NCBI RefSeq assembly: GCF_001438695.1
Contig: NZ_JQBH01000001.1
Span: 3,248 to 67,247, forward strand
Reading direction: 5' to 3'
Origin: Fructobacillus fructosus KCTC 3544
GTDB taxonomy: Bacteria; Bacillota; Bacilli; Lactobacillales; Lactobacillaceae
Length of the DNA stretch: 64,000 bases
Shown one piece after another: positions 6,498 to 15,176 of the stretch. A program made the position numbers and the translations under genes. The notes below the pieces were generated by a model. The model saw only the letters and a list, made by a program, of their open reading frames with translations, searched no databases and was not told the origin of the DNA. Position 1 is the first letter of the stretch, and the number at the start of each line of letters is the position of its first letter.

Positions 6498-7073
6498 ATG
6501 ACGATCCGCTTTACAATGGAAAAAATTACAAAGGATGGCGATCCGGTCCTGCGGAAAACAGCCGAAAAAGTACCCTTCCCGCTTTCTGACGAACACCGTC
6601 AGTTGGCAAAGGACATGATGACCTACTTAGTTGTCTCACAAGACCCCGAAAAAAACGAACCCTATGGACTTCGTCCAGGTGTTGGCCTAGCTGCCAATCA
6701 AGTTGGTGAATCACTTCAAATGAGCGCAATTTTAATCCCTTCTGAGGATCCCGCCGAAGAAGACGATCAGCCCTACTTCAAGGGCGTTATCTTCAACCCC
6801 GTGATTATTTCAGAAACGGTTGGCCGGACTGCCCTTGAAACGGGTGAAGGATGCCTGTCAGTTGACCAAGACGTACCCGGCTTTGTTCCCCGTTCGAAGA
6901 AAATCAAGGTTCGCTACCAAGATGAAAATGGCGAAACAAAGGAAATTACCCTTCGCAATTACCCTGCGATTGTCTTCCAGCACGAAATTGATCACCTCCA
7001 TGGCAAGTTATATTACGACCACATCGATAAGGCTGACCCATGGCATGTTGATGATGAAACAAAGTATGTTTAA
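6498..7073 (+). CDS. def: Peptide deformylase
   Basis: Removes the formyl group from the N-terminal methionine of nascent proteins. All three catalytic motifs are present: GVGLAANQVG (61-70; Asn replaces the more usual Pro), EGCLS (117-121, Cys metal ligand) and HEIDH (162-166). The insert after motif 1 and the length of 191 residues mark the Gram-positive type 2 class. Start chosen at ATG 6498 because AAAGGTGG lies 8-9 nt upstream; GTG 6486 and ATG 6492 are too close to or within it. Monocistronic, flanked by a terminator. Confidence 0.95.
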   Translation: MTIRFTMEKITKDGDPVLRKTAEKVPFPLSDEHRQLAKDMMTYLVVSQDPEKNEPYGLRPGVGLAANQVGESLQMSAILIPSEDPAEEDDQPYFKGVIFNPVIISETVGRTALETGEGCLSVDQDVPGFVPRSKKIKVRYQDENGETKEITLRNYPAIVFQHEIDHLHGKLYYDHIDKADPWHVDDETKYV

Positions 7074-7074
7074 T

Positions 7075-7102
7075 AAAAAAGGACTCTTGCGAGTCCTTTT
7101 TT
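7075..7102 (+). terminator. Terminator of def
   Basis: GGACTC-ttgc-GAGTCC followed by six T. Confidence 0.9.
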
Positions 7103-7144
7103 GATTAATTTATGACAAATATTAAAATAAAATGATAAAAACTA

Positions 7145-7173
7145 TTGACAAAAAATGATTCACTAGGTATTGT
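7145..7173 (+). promoter_or_regulatory. Promoter of the T-box transcript
   Basis: TTGACA (7145-7150), 17 bp, TATTGT (7168-7173). Transcription would start near 7180 at the foot of the T-box stem I. Confidence 0.8.
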
Positions 7174-7179
7174 TTTAGA

Positions 7180-7456
7180 CATCAGATACGTTGATGAGAT
7201 AAGTAATTTTCAGCGGCATGCATTAGAGAGCGGATATTTTGGTGAAAGTCCGACATGCTTAGAAGACGAAAATGGTCTCGGAGTTCAATAAGTTGGTGAG
7301 TTGTCCGCAATTAGCCAACTTCGGGTGCGCCCGTTACCGCGTTAGAGTATCTCTTTATTGACGTACTTGTTAAGTGTCTACCAGTGATGTTAGACAAAAC
7401 CAGGGTGGTAACGCGATCCAATCGTCCCGTAGTCTTTTGACTACGGGACTTTTTTT
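7180..7456 (+). ncRNA. T-box riboswitch, predicted methionine specifier
   Basis: The conserved T-box AGGGTGGTAACGCG is at 7402-7415 and a perfect 11-bp terminator GTCCCGTAGTC/GACTACGGGAC with a T7 tail at 7424-7456. Stem I features are visible: AGTAA near 7203, AGAGAG near 7227 and GGTGAAAGTCC. On the 3' side of stem I the sequence GAAAATGG places ATG (7272-7274) followed by a purine in the specifier position, so uncharged tRNA-Met should antiterminate. The downstream MetQ-like gene fits methionine. The specifier call depends on my hand folding. Confidence 0.9.
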
Positions 7457-7478
7457 ATGCCGCAAAGGAGAAAACAAA

Positions 7479-7538
7479 ATGAAAATACGGACAGCCCGTT
7501 CCGTTAAAGACCCGCCAAATTGGTTCACAACCAATTGA
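7479..7538 (+). CDS. 19-codon leader ORF between T-box and metQ-like gene
   Basis: ATG at 7479 follows a very good ribosome site (AAAGGAG, 8 nt). The ORF reads MKIRTARSVKDPPNWFTTN. Its last six codons lie inside an 8-bp hairpin (AATTGGTT/AACCAATT, 7518-7536) that sits 20 nt upstream of the metQ-like ribosome site, so its translation could affect the next gene. It contains one Met only (the start). It might be a regulatory leader peptide or the remnant of a lost gene. Confidence 0.5.
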   Translation: MKIRTARSVKDPPNWFTTN

Positions 7539-7566
7539 ACGAATAATCATAAAATGGAGAGAAAAC

Positions 7567-8406
7567 ATGAAAAAATCACTTAAATGGGTCATCGCCCTCA
7601 TCATTTTACTTGGCATTGGCTACTTCAGTTTTGGTCGTCACGAAGCTAGCGCTAAGGAAGAAACCCTAACCGTTGGAATTATGGCTGGCGACAAGCGAAC
7701 GGATGAACAATGGAAAATCATTAAAGCCAATGCAAAGAAAGAAGGTTTGAATCTTAAAATCAAAACCTTCACCGACTACACGCAGCCTAACGCCGCATTG
7801 ACCTCCGGAGACATCGACGTGAACGCCTTTCAGCACTACATTTTCTTAAACGACTGGAATAAGACACATAAGTCGGACATCGTCCCAGTTGGGGAAACCA
7901 TCATCGTTGCCGGTCGTCTTTATTCTGACAAGCACAAGAAACTGAGTGAAATTCCAAATGGTGGCACTGTCGCCATTTCAAATTCAAAGATTACACAAGG
8001 ACGAACACTGCTCCTTCTTCAAGCAGCCGGTCTGATTAAAATCGCTGACGGTGTGAAGGATCCGACTTTGAAAGATATTACCGACAACCCTAAGAACTTA
8101 CAATTCAAAGAAGTTGGCACTGATCAACTCGTTCGGGTGCTACCTGAAGTTGACTTAGCCTCTGTTGACCCAAGCTTCATTGTTGGTTCTGGTCGATCCA
8201 TCAAGTCTGCCATCTATGTTCGTCCAATCGATAAGAGCCAACATGATGGCATCAACATCATTGCCACGACGAAGGCTAAAAAGAACAGTCAGGCCATCAA
8301 AAAATTCGTCAAAGCCTACCAATCAAAGAACGTTGCCGACTATATCGACAATAAGAGTGGCACGGGCGAAATCGCCGTTTGGAAAGGAGCCCCAGAAGTC
8401 AAGTAA
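7567..8406 (+). CDS. metQ: MetQ/NlpA-family methionine-binding protein without lipobox
   Basis: A 279-residue substrate-binding protein of D/L-methionine ABC importers. After a hydrophobic N-terminal segment (residues 8-24) it shows TLTVGIMAGD, NAFQHYIFLNDWNK and the SNSKITQGRTLLLLQAAGLI region typical of NlpA. There is no Cys after the hydrophobic segment, so it is not lipidated as usual; it is either secreted (possible AxA cleavage at EASAK) or membrane-anchored. No metN or metI lies beside it, so it must share a transporter encoded elsewhere. Control by the upstream methionine T-box is expected. GGAG lies 7 nt before the ATG. Confidence 0.88.
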   Translation: MKKSLKWVIALIILLGIGYFSFGRHEASAKEETLTVGIMAGDKRTDEQWKIIKANAKKEGLNLKIKTFTDYTQPNAALTSGDIDVNAFQHYIFLNDWNKTHKSDIVPVGETIIVAGRLYSDKHKKLSEIPNGGTVAISNSKITQGRTLLLLQAAGLIKIADGVKDPTLKDITDNPKNLQFKEVGTDQLVRVLPEVDLASVDPSFIVGSGRSIKSAIYVRPIDKSQHDGINIIATTKAKKNSQAIKKFVKAYQSKNVADYIDNKSGTGEIAVWKGAPEVK

Positions 8407-8433
8407 TACAAGCAATCCAGCAGATCAAGTCTA

Positions 8434-8470
8434 AAAAGCAGGCCGAGTAAAACACTCGACCTGCTTTTAT
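8434..8470 (+). terminator. Bidirectional terminator between metQ-like gene and dnaJ
   Basis: GCAGG-CGAGT and ACTCG-CCTGC arms with one mismatch and a short loop; T-runs on both strands. Confidence 0.85.
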
Positions 8471-8479
8471 TCATAATGT

Positions 8480-9388
8480 TTACTTAAACATGCCCTTTTT
8501 CGCCGCTGACTTACCAGAAGCCTTGGCAAATTCTTCAAGGGCAATCTTTTGTCCCTTATTCAACTTCGTTGGCACAACAACGTTGATAATCACGAACTCA
8601 CTTCCAAAGCCTGAGCCGTGGAGGCGCGGTGCTCCCTTACCGGCCAAACGGAAGCGGCGACCGTTTTGGGTACCAGCAGGCACCTTCAACTTCACATCAC
8701 CGTGGACCGTCTTCACTGGAATCTCTGCACCCAGCGTGGCTGTCAAGAAGTCGATATCCTGTTGAACATAGATATCAGCCCCATCACGTTCGAAGCCTTC
8801 CTTTGAAGCGCCAACTGTGAAGACCACGAAGAGGTCCCCATGAGGGCCACCGTTTACACCGGCTTCACCCTGACCTGCTAAGCGCATCTGCTGGCCGGTT
8901 TCAACTCCGGCCGGCACCTTAACCTTAACTTCGTGTTGCTTAGCATCCCCTTGGGATTGCGTGTACTTCACGTGCTTTTCGGTACCAAAAATAGCCTCTT
9001 CAAAAGTCAAGTGCATCCGGTACTGCAAGTCACGGCCCTTGCGCGGCGCGTTTGGATCCTGCTGGAAACCACCGCCGAACATTTGCGAGAAAATATCACC
9101 CAAGTCGGAGAAGTCACCGCCGAAACCACCTTGTGCGCCACCGAAGCCGCCAAAGCCACCTTGCCCGTTAGCACCAGCTGAACCAAATTGATCATATTGC
9201 TGACGCTTTTGTGGGTCACCTAAGGTTTCCCAAGCCTCTTGAACTTCCTTATACTTATCCTCAGCCCCAGGCTCATGGTTCAAATCGGGGTGGTACTTCT
9301 TGGACAATTTCCGGTAAGCCTTTTTGATTTCGTCTTGGCTGGCGTCCTTTGAAACGCCGAGTCGATCATAAAATTCCGTATTATTCAC
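8480..9388 (-). CDS. dnaJ: DnaJ-type co-chaperone lacking the zinc-finger domain
   Basis: A 302-residue Hsp40. The J domain occupies residues 4-70 with HPD at 33-35; a Gly/Phe-rich segment follows ([17 protein letters not shown]...). It then passes straight into the substrate-binding C-terminal domains. There is no CxxCxGxG repeat and no cysteine at all, so it is a type II (CbpA-like) architecture instead of the 370-385-residue type I DnaJ normal for this operon position. It should stimulate DnaK ATPase. GTG start with AAAGGAG upstream. Last gene of hrcA-grpE-dnaK-dnaJ. Confidence 0.93.
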   Translation of the reverse strand: MNNTEFYDRLGVSKDASQDEIKKAYRKLSKKYHPDLNHEPGAEDKYKEVQEAWETLGDPQKRQQYDQFGSAGANGQGGFGGFGGAQGGFGGDFSDLGDIFSQMFGGGFQQDPNAPRKGRDLQYRMHLTFEEAIFGTEKHVKYTQSQGDAKQHEVKVKVPAGVETGQQMRLAGQGEAGVNGGPHGDLFVVFTVGASKEGFERDGADIYVQQDIDFLTATLGAEIPVKTVHGDVKLKVPAGTQNGRRFRLAGKGAPRLHGSGFGSEFVIINVVVPTKLNKGQKIALEEFAKASGKSAAKKGMFK

Positions 9389-9417
9389 AAGCAGCTCCTT
9401 TATTTCTTAGTATGTAC

Positions 9418-9443
9418 AACAGGCTAGGTTCCCCTAGCCTGTT
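9418..9443. repeat. Perfect 11-bp hairpin between dnaK and dnaJ
   Basis: AACAGGCTAGG-TTCC-CCTAGCCTGTT. In the transcribed minus direction no T-run follows, so it is more likely an mRNA processing/stability hairpin than a terminator; a T-run exists only on the plus side. Confidence 0.7.
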
Positions 9444-9475
9444 TTTGTATTGAAAAGCTGGACTAAAAAGTCGAA

Positions 9476-11332
9476 TTACTTCTTGTCGTCATCGTTGACT
9501 TCTTCGAAGTCACCGTCAACCGTGTTGTCATCCTTTGCTTGTCCTTGACCAGCTTCTTGGCCAGCAGCACCACCTTGTGCTTGTTGTGCCTGTTGGTAAA
9601 GCTTTGCAGCCAATTCTTGTGCAACCTTTGACAAGGCATCAGACTTGTCCTTCAAATCTGTTAAGTCGGCGTTTTCGTCCTTGGCATCTTCTTTGGCCTT
9701 CTTCAAGGCTTCCAAAGCCTCCTTTGTTGGCTTTGTGTCTTCTTCAGACAACTTGTCGCCAACTTCTTCCAAAGTCTTTTCCGTCTGGAAAATCAATTGA
9801 TCCGCGTTGTTGCGCGTTTCGACAGCTTCCTTCTTCTTGTTGTCGGCTTCTTCGTTTGCCTTGGCGTCGTTCATCATCTTTTCGATTTCTTCGTCAGACA
9901 AACCACCGGCAGCTTGGATGGTGATTTTTTGTTCCTTCTGAGTACCAAGGTCCTTAGCAGAAACGTTGACGATACCGTTACGGTCAATATCGAAGGTCAC
10001 TTCGATCTGAGGAACACCACGTGGGGCTGCAGGAATGTCAGCCAACTGGAAGCGTCCCAAGGTCTTGTTGTCGGCAGCCATTGAACGCTCACCTTGCAAG
10101 ACGTGGATATCAACTGCTGGTTGATTATCAGCGGCCGTTGAGAAGACCTGTGACTTTGACGTAGGGATCGTCGTGTTACGGTCGATCAACTTCGTGAAGA
10201 CACCACCCATCGTTTCGATACCAAGTGACAATGGCGTAACATCCAAGAGGACAACGTCTTTAACGTCACCAGTAATCACACCACCTTGAACAGCGGCACC
10301 AAGGGCAACGGCTTCATCAGGGTTGATTGAGTGGTTAGGTTCCTTACCGGTCAACTTCTTAACTGATTCTTGAACAGCTGGGATACGAGTTGAACCACCG
10401 TTCAAGATAACTTCATCGATGTCATTAAATGACAAGCCAGCATCCTTCAAGGCGTTCAAGACAGGTTGTTCCGCCTTCTTAACCAAGTCAGCCGTCAATT
10501 CGTTGAACTTTGCACGAGTCAAAGACGTTTGCAAGTGCAAAGGTCCTTGATCACCAGAAGCGATAAATGGCAAGTCAATTTGTGCTTCCGTTGCAGAAGA
10601 CAAGGTCTTCTTAGCAGCTTCGGCAGCATCCTTCAAACGTTGCAAGGCCAACTTATCTTGCTTTAAATCAATGCCGTTTTCCTTCTTAAATTCGTCAGCC
10701 AAGTAGTCGATAATCTTTTCATCAAAGTTATCACCACCAAGGTGCGTGTCACCGTTCGTTGACAAAACTTCGAAGACCCCGTCACCCAATTCGAGGACAG
10801 AAACATCAAAGGTTCCACCACCCAAATCGTAAACAAGAATCTTTTCATCCTTGTCCAACTTGTCCAAACCATAAGCCAAAGCAGCGGCCGTTGGCTCGTT
10901 GATGATACGTTCTACCTTCAATCCGGCAATCTTACCAGCATCCTTGGTTGCTTGACGCTGGGCATCGTTAAAGTAAGCAGGTACCGTGATAACGGCCTGA
11001 TTGACTTTTTCACCTAAGTAATCTTCGGCATAGCCCTTGATGTATTGCAAAATCATGGCTGAGATTTCTTGTGGCGTGTATTCCTTGTCGCCAACCTTAA
11101 CTTTGTAACCAGCCTCACCCATGTGTGACTTGATTGATGAAATCGTGTCCGGGTTCGTGATGGCCTGACGCTTGGCCACGTCACCAACTTGGGTTTCCCC
11201 GTTCTTAAATGAGACAACAGAAGGTGTTGTCCGACCACCATCAGGGTTGGTGATAATCTTTGGCTTACCACCTTCCAAAACAGCAACAGCAGAGTTCGTC
11301 GTTCCTAAATCAATTCCAATAATCTTTGACAT
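9476..11332 (-). CDS. dnaK: Molecular chaperone DnaK (Hsp70)
   Basis: A 618-residue Hsp70. The ATPase domain begins [13 protein letters not shown] and includes [14 protein letters not shown] and [12 protein letters not shown]; the substrate-binding domain starts after [14 protein letters not shown]. The C-terminal tail is Gln/Gly/Ala-rich and acidic (ends EEVNDDDKK). It refolds proteins with DnaJ and GrpE. It lies 98 bp after grpE and 87 bp before dnaJ; AAAGGAG precedes its ATG. Regulation is expected through HrcA/CIRCE sites upstream of hrcA. Confidence 0.99.
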   Translation of the reverse strand: MSKIIGIDLGTTNSAVAVLEGGKPKIITNPDGGRTTPSVVSFKNGETQVGDVAKRQAITNPDTISSIKSHMGEAGYKVKVGDKEYTPQEISAMILQYIKGYAEDYLGEKVNQAVITVPAYFNDAQRQATKDAGKIAGLKVERIINEPTAAALAYGLDKLDKDEKILVYDLGGGTFDVSVLELGDGVFEVLSTNGDTHLGGDNFDEKIIDYLADEFKKENGIDLKQDKLALQRLKDAAEAAKKTLSSATEAQIDLPFIASGDQGPLHLQTSLTRAKFNELTADLVKKAEQPVLNALKDAGLSFNDIDEVILNGGSTRIPAVQESVKKLTGKEPNHSINPDEAVALGAAVQGGVITGDVKDVVLLDVTPLSLGIETMGGVFTKLIDRNTTIPTSKSQVFSTAADNQPAVDIHVLQGERSMAADNKTLGRFQLADIPAAPRGVPQIEVTFDIDRNGIVNVSAKDLGTQKEQKITIQAAGGLSDEEIEKMMNDAKANEEADNKKKEAVETRNNADQLIFQTEKTLEEVGDKLSEEDTKPTKEALEALKKAKEDAKDENADLTDLKDKSDALSKVAQELAAKLYQQAQQAQGGAAGQEAGQGQAKDDNTVDGDFEEVNDDDKK

Positions 11333-11430
11333 GTATCGATACTCCTTTGATTTTTAATCAACATTTTTAGCTTTTTTCGGTGTGGTGCGTCAAACGCTGA
11401 GTCACCATGTTTTCAATTATGTAAGTTCAC

Positions 11431-12009
11431 TTACTGAGCAACCGCTACCATGGCCGGACGAATCACCCGATCATGAAGCATGTAGCCCTTTTGCAGAACA
11501 GAAGCAACCTGGTCGGCCTTCAACTCACCTTCCGCGGGCACCGTTTGAACACCCTGCATCGTCTGTGGGTCAAAGTCGTCGCCAACCTGGCCAACTTCAA
11601 CAATCCCGTTTTCAGTTAGGGCCGCCTTCAAAGTCTTCAGGGTAATTTGAACACCCTTGTGGACCTGGGCGACTTTTTCGTCGTCGCCTGCATCAACAGC
11701 CAAGGCACGCTCTAAGTTATCAACGACCGGTAAAATGGCAGTTGCCAATTTCTGGCCATCGTACTTGCGAACGTTGGCCATCTCACGGGCGTTACGCGTC
11801 TGAATGTTTTGAATCTCAGCTTGCGCACGAAGTAAGGCATCGTCTTTGTCAGCCAACTGCTTCTTTAACTCGTCAAGCGGATTCGTTTCATCTTCCTGCT
11901 TTGAGTCATCTTGAACCTTTTCTGGATTTTCACCAGCGAAATCCTGAGCCTTTTCCTCTTCAAGGATTTCTTGTTCATCGATTTGCTGTTCTTGATCTTT
12001 CTTGGCCAC
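11431..12009 (-). CDS. grpE: Nucleotide exchange factor GrpE
   Basis: A 192-residue protein with an acidic N-terminus, a long coiled-coil region (about residues 40-90) and the C-terminal beta domain containing VGDDFDPQTMQGVQTVPAE and VLQKGYMLHDRVIRPAMV, the GrpE signature. Drives ADP release from DnaK. GTG start with AAAAGGAGG upstream. It begins 12 nt after the hrcA stop, indicating cotranscription. Confidence 0.97.
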   Translation of the reverse strand: MAKKDQEQQIDEQEILEEEKAQDFAGENPEKVQDDSKQEDETNPLDELKKQLADKDDALLRAQAEIQNIQTRNAREMANVRKYDGQKLATAILPVVDNLERALAVDAGDDEKVAQVHKGVQITLKTLKAALTENGIVEVGQVGDDFDPQTMQGVQTVPAEGELKADQVASVLQKGYMLHDRVIRPAMVAVAQ

Positions 12010-12021
12010 AAGAGCCTCCTT

Positions 12022-13056
12022 TTATGCTTCGTATTCAATTAGCTTTGAGTCGAGTGCTTGAGCAAATGCCAGGAGCAACTTTGATAGTTGTGCATAAGGC
12101 ATTCGCATCGGACCAACCAAGGCAATCACACCACTGTTATCCTGACCCACGGTAAAGGCCGTCGCCAACATGGCAAAGTCATTTAAGACGGGCGTGTGTA
12201 ACTCATCACCCAAGCGAATGTTGACACGACCACTCTCAGCCTTGGCTAAGTGCCGAACCGCATCTGGGGAATCAAAGAGCTCCAAGATTTTACGAGCAGC
12301 TTTGACATCAAGATACGCGTCGTCAGCCACTTCCAGTAGGTTAAAGCGACCACCAAGGTGAACCGTTTCTTCCACCGAGCGGGCTAAGACGTCCCCAAAC
12401 AACTGAAGGAAAGCCGCCGGACTCTCAATGTTTCGCGAGAGCAAAACCGGCAACTGCTCCGAAGTCATTAGGGAAAGAACTTCGTGAACCGGTCGGCCCA
12501 CCATCGAAGCATTGATGTAAGCCACCATGCTCGACAGCGATTCAAGCGGCAATTCCTTCGGCAATCGGAAAGTCTGTGAAGTGACCTTGCCATCCGATGT
12601 AGCAAGCACGGCAATCACTTGCCGGTTCTCCATCGGAATGAGCTGAAAGGAAGAAATCTTCAGATTAATTGGCTTAGGCTTTAACACCAAAGCCGTTAAC
12701 CCTGTTTCTTTCGCCAAGAGCTTGGCCGTTTGGTCCAGGAGCTCGTCTAATTCATGGAAGTTTCCTCGAATTTGCCGAGCCACCGACTGAATCTCTTCAC
12801 TTGAAACGGTATCGCTACCCATTAGATGATCTAAGTAATAACGATAACCCTCCAACGAAGGAATTCGACCAGCAGAAGTATGTAACTTCTTAATCAAATC
12901 AGCCGACTCAAGACTAGACATCTCATTTCGAATCGTCGCAGGCGATACATCTAAATCTAATTCGTCGTGCAACGTCTTCGAACCGACAGCATGGGCGGTT
13001 TGCGTGTACTGGTAAATGATTGCAGCGAGTATCCGCTGTTGCCTTTCAGTTAACAC
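12022..13056 (-). CDS. hrcA: Heat-inducible transcription repressor HrcA
   Basis: A 344-residue repressor: winged-helix N-terminus (LTERQQRILAAIIYQYTQTA, VSPATIRNEMSSLE recognition region) and C-terminal GAF-like dimerisation domain. It binds CIRCE operators and represses the class I heat-shock genes. The frame extends to a TTG at 13077, but the GTG at 13056 has AAAGGCGG at good spacing and gives the usual HrcA start (VLTERQ). First gene of the dnaK operon. Confidence 0.96.
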   Translation of the reverse strand: MLTERQQRILAAIIYQYTQTAHAVGSKTLHDELDLDVSPATIRNEMSSLESADLIKKLHTSAGRIPSLEGYRYYLDHLMGSDTVSSEEIQSVARQIRGNFHELDELLDQTAKLLAKETGLTALVLKPKPINLKISSFQLIPMENRQVIAVLATSDGKVTSQTFRLPKELPLESLSSMVAYINASMVGRPVHEVLSLMTSEQLPVLLSRNIESPAAFLQLFGDVLARSVEETVHLGGRFNLLEVADDAYLDVKAARKILELFDSPDAVRHLAKAESGRVNIRLGDELHTPVLNDFAMLATAFTVGQDNSGVIALVGPMRMPYAQLSKLLLAFAQALDSKLIEYEA

Positions 13057-13077
13057 CCAATCACCGCCTTTCTTCAA

Positions 13078-13104
13078 TTAGCACTCGATTACCTCAACTG
13101 CTAA
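13078..13104. promoter_or_regulatory. CIRCE element 1 (degenerate right half)
   Basis: TTAGCACTC-N9-AACTGCTAA, against the consensus TTAGCACTC-N9-GAGTGCTAA. It lies between the predicted -10 and the hrcA ribosome site. Confidence 0.8.
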
Positions 13105-13109
13105 TTCTT

Positions 13110-13137
13110 ATTATACAGATGATTTTCAAGAATGCAA
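13110..13137 (-). promoter_or_regulatory. Promoter of hrcA-grpE-dnaK-dnaJ
   Basis: On the minus strand TTGCAT, 16 bp, TATAAT. It is bracketed by the two CIRCE-like elements. Confidence 0.75.
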
Positions 13138-13143
13138 CCCCTT

Positions 13144-13170
13144 TTAGCACTCTTTTTATCTGACTGCTAA
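13144..13170. promoter_or_regulatory. CIRCE element 2
   Basis: TTAGCACTC-N9-GACTGCTAA, one mismatch to consensus in the right half; just upstream of the -35. Confidence 0.8.
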
Positions 13171-13203
13171 TTGTAATTATATGTGAGTGTTAAAAATAAT
13201 ACC

Positions 13204-13237
13204 TAAAAAAAGACCAGTCCTCAGACTAGTCTTTTTC
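13204..13237 (-). terminator. Terminator of ribF
   Basis: AAAAAGACTAGTC/GACTGGTCTTTTT on the minus strand with a four-base loop and T-run; overlaps the ribF stop. Confidence 0.85.
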
Positions 13238-14176
13238 AAAATAATTTCTGGTATCTTGTCGATCTCGTTCCAGTTGCTCAATCAGTGCTTCGGCCGACTC
13301 AAAAGCCACTTCCCCACGCAGCCGTTGCAACCACTTCACACGGACCGGCTCCCCGTAGACGGCTTGGTCAAAGTCCAGTAAGTTAATTTCAACAGTTACC
13401 GGTCGGTCCTTACCAAAAGTCACGTTACGGCCAATCGACGCCATTCCCATCACCTGTTGGCCTAAGATTGTCACAGAAACAACATAAACACCGATGGCCG
13501 GCAGAGACTCTTGCTCCGGTGTCCAAATGTTAATGGTGGGAAAGCCTAACGTCCGCCCTCTCGCATCGCCATGAACCACTACGCCCGACGTTTCGTGATG
13601 ACGGCCAAGACTTGCCTTAACAAAGTCCAGGTCCCCATCGGCCAAGGCAGCCCGAATGTCACGCGAAGCGATTTTATGATTCTGACCAGCTAAAGCCGTC
13701 TTTGCGACTGTCACCACGTCAAATCGATTCCTAGCGTAGTTTGATAGGTGCGCCATGTCCGCCTGCTTATCACGAGCACCATACAGGTGGTCATAACCAG
13801 CTACCACCACTCTTGGTGAAAGTGGCATGAGCACTTCGTCTACAAAGCTTTGCGGTTCCAACTCTGACAACATTGAAGTCAGGTTCAGGCAATAAACACG
13901 TGCCACACCTAATTTTGAAAGTAGCGCTACCTTTTCATCTAGTGGTGTTAAATCGTGCCAAGGTAGCGGAAGCTTTTGAAAGACAAGACCGGGATAAGGA
14001 GTATACGTCAGCACGGCCAGCGGTAGGCCAAGCCGGTCAGCTTCTTCCTTTGCTCTTTTAATCACTGCCTGATGGCCCAAATGCACACCATCAAAGTAGC
14101 CCATCACAAGCACTTGGGGCTCGGTGACTTTCAAATTGTTATCCAATGGATAGTGAAGCTTCGTTAACTCTGTCAT
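13226..14176 (-). CDS. ribF: Bifunctional riboflavin kinase/FAD synthetase
   Basis: A 316-residue enzyme turning riboflavin into FMN and FAD. The N-terminal nucleotidyltransferase shows GYFDGVHLGH (26-35) and the C-terminal kinase shows GDARGRTLGFPTINI. Start taken at ATG 14176 (MTELTKL), because the longer frame runs into truB and has no family similarity. No clear Shine-Dalgarno precedes this ATG; instead TATAAT ends 7 nt upstream, so a leaderless or very short-leader transcript is possible in addition to read-through from truB (23-nt gap). Confidence 0.95.
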   Translation of the reverse strand: MTELTKLHYPLDNNLKVTEPQVLVMGYFDGVHLGHQAVIKRAKEEADRLGLPLAVLTYTPYPGLVFQKLPLPWHDLTPLDEKVALLSKLGVARVYCLNLTSMLSELEPQSFVDEVLMPLSPRVVVAGYDHLYGARDKQADMAHLSNYARNRFDVVTVAKTALAGQNHKIASRDIRAALADGDLDFVKASLGRHHETSGVVVHGDARGRTLGFPTINIWTPEQESLPAIGVYVVSVTILGQQVMGMASIGRNVTFGKDRPVTVEINLLDFDQAVYGEPVRVKWLQRLRGEVAFESAEALIEQLERDRQDTRNYFEKD

Positions 14177-14198
14177 GTTTTTGATTATACACGTTTTC

Positions 14199-15113
14199 TT
14201 ATAGGAAATAATAGCGGGAACGCCAAAGTGCTTCCTCATCGGAATAGGCATACACTGCCACTAACTTTCCTTGGTAATGTAACTGATAATACCCATCCTG
14301 ATTTTTAGGCCAGCTACTAATCTTGCGACCATTCTTTGCCCAGGTAAACTCTTCGTCCGTTAGTTCCCGTCGTTCATAGGGTAAAACGTCAGCAATTGGC
14401 TTTAACTTTTTCTCAATTCCGCTTTCATCAAGTGTCATTAATTCAGCTAAGTCCGTTGCTTCATCAATTGAAAAGCCGGATCCTGACTGTCGGGTTAAAG
14501 AAGTCATCGTTGCCGGTAAACCAAGCTTCTGCCCCAAATCATAAGCAAGCGTTCGAATATACGTGCCCTTCGAAACCGTTGCTTCAAAGTCGATGGCTTG
14601 ATAGGGCTGATTAGCCACCCATCTTAAAGACGAAGTCGGCTTAAAATGATAAATGGTGGCCGCTCGCTCAGGAAGTTCCACCGTTTCACCGGCTCGAGCA
14701 TATTCGTACAGGCGCTTTCCTTTCACCTTAACGGCCGAATAAATCGGTGGAATTTGAATGATATCACCTTCTAGACTCTGAAAAGCCGCTGCTAATTTTT
14801 CTCCATCGATGGCTTCTGTCAGCGGCTCTTTTGCAACAACGGCTCCATCCGCATCCTGACTTTCGGTGGCAAAGCCAAAGGTGACGGTCCCGGTATAGGT
14901 TTTCGGCCGACTTTGCAAAAGATCAATGAGCTTTGTGGCCTTCCCTAAAGCCACAACCAAAACGCCGTCAACATTCGGATCTAACGTACCGGCATGGCCG
15001 ATTTTCCGCTGCCCGGAAATTCGTCGTAATCGAGCCACGACACCGAAGGAAGTCATGTTCTTTGGTTTGTTTACCACTAATAAGCCGTTTAAATTACTCG
15101 TTTGCTTGGTCAT
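14199..15113 (-). CDS. truB: tRNA pseudouridine(55) synthase TruB
   Basis: A 304-residue enzyme making pseudouridine 55 in the T loop of tRNAs. Begins GLLVVNKPKNMTSFGVV, with KIGHAGTLDPNVDGVL holding the catalytic Asp45; YSAVKVKGKRLYEYAR and GTYIRTLAYDLG follow in family order. A C-terminal PUA-like part is present. AAAGGCGAAGGA precedes the ATG. Pairs with ribF as is common in Firmicutes. Confidence 0.97.
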   Translation of the reverse strand: MTKQTSNLNGLLVVNKPKNMTSFGVVARLRRISGQRKIGHAGTLDPNVDGVLVVALGKATKLIDLLQSRPKTYTGTVTFGFATESQDADGAVVAKEPLTEAIDGEKLAAAFQSLEGDIIQIPPIYSAVKVKGKRLYEYARAGETVELPERAATIYHFKPTSSLRWVANQPYQAIDFEATVSKGTYIRTLAYDLGQKLGLPATMTSLTRQSGSGFSIDEATDLAELMTLDESGIEKKLKPIADVLPYERRELTDEEFTWAKNGRKISSWPKNQDGYYQLHYQGKLVAVYAYSDEEALWRSRYYFL

Positions 15114-15135
15114 GTCCTTCGCCTTTCAATCAACC

Positions 15136-15174
15136 AAAAAAGCCGGTCATTCATCGTGAAATCGTCGGCTTTTA
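15136..15174 (-). terminator. Terminator of the first aminotransferase
   Basis: AAAAGCCG/CGGCTTTT with a long loop containing a weaker inner pairing, T-run on the minus side. Confidence 0.7.
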
Positions 15175-15176
15175 TT

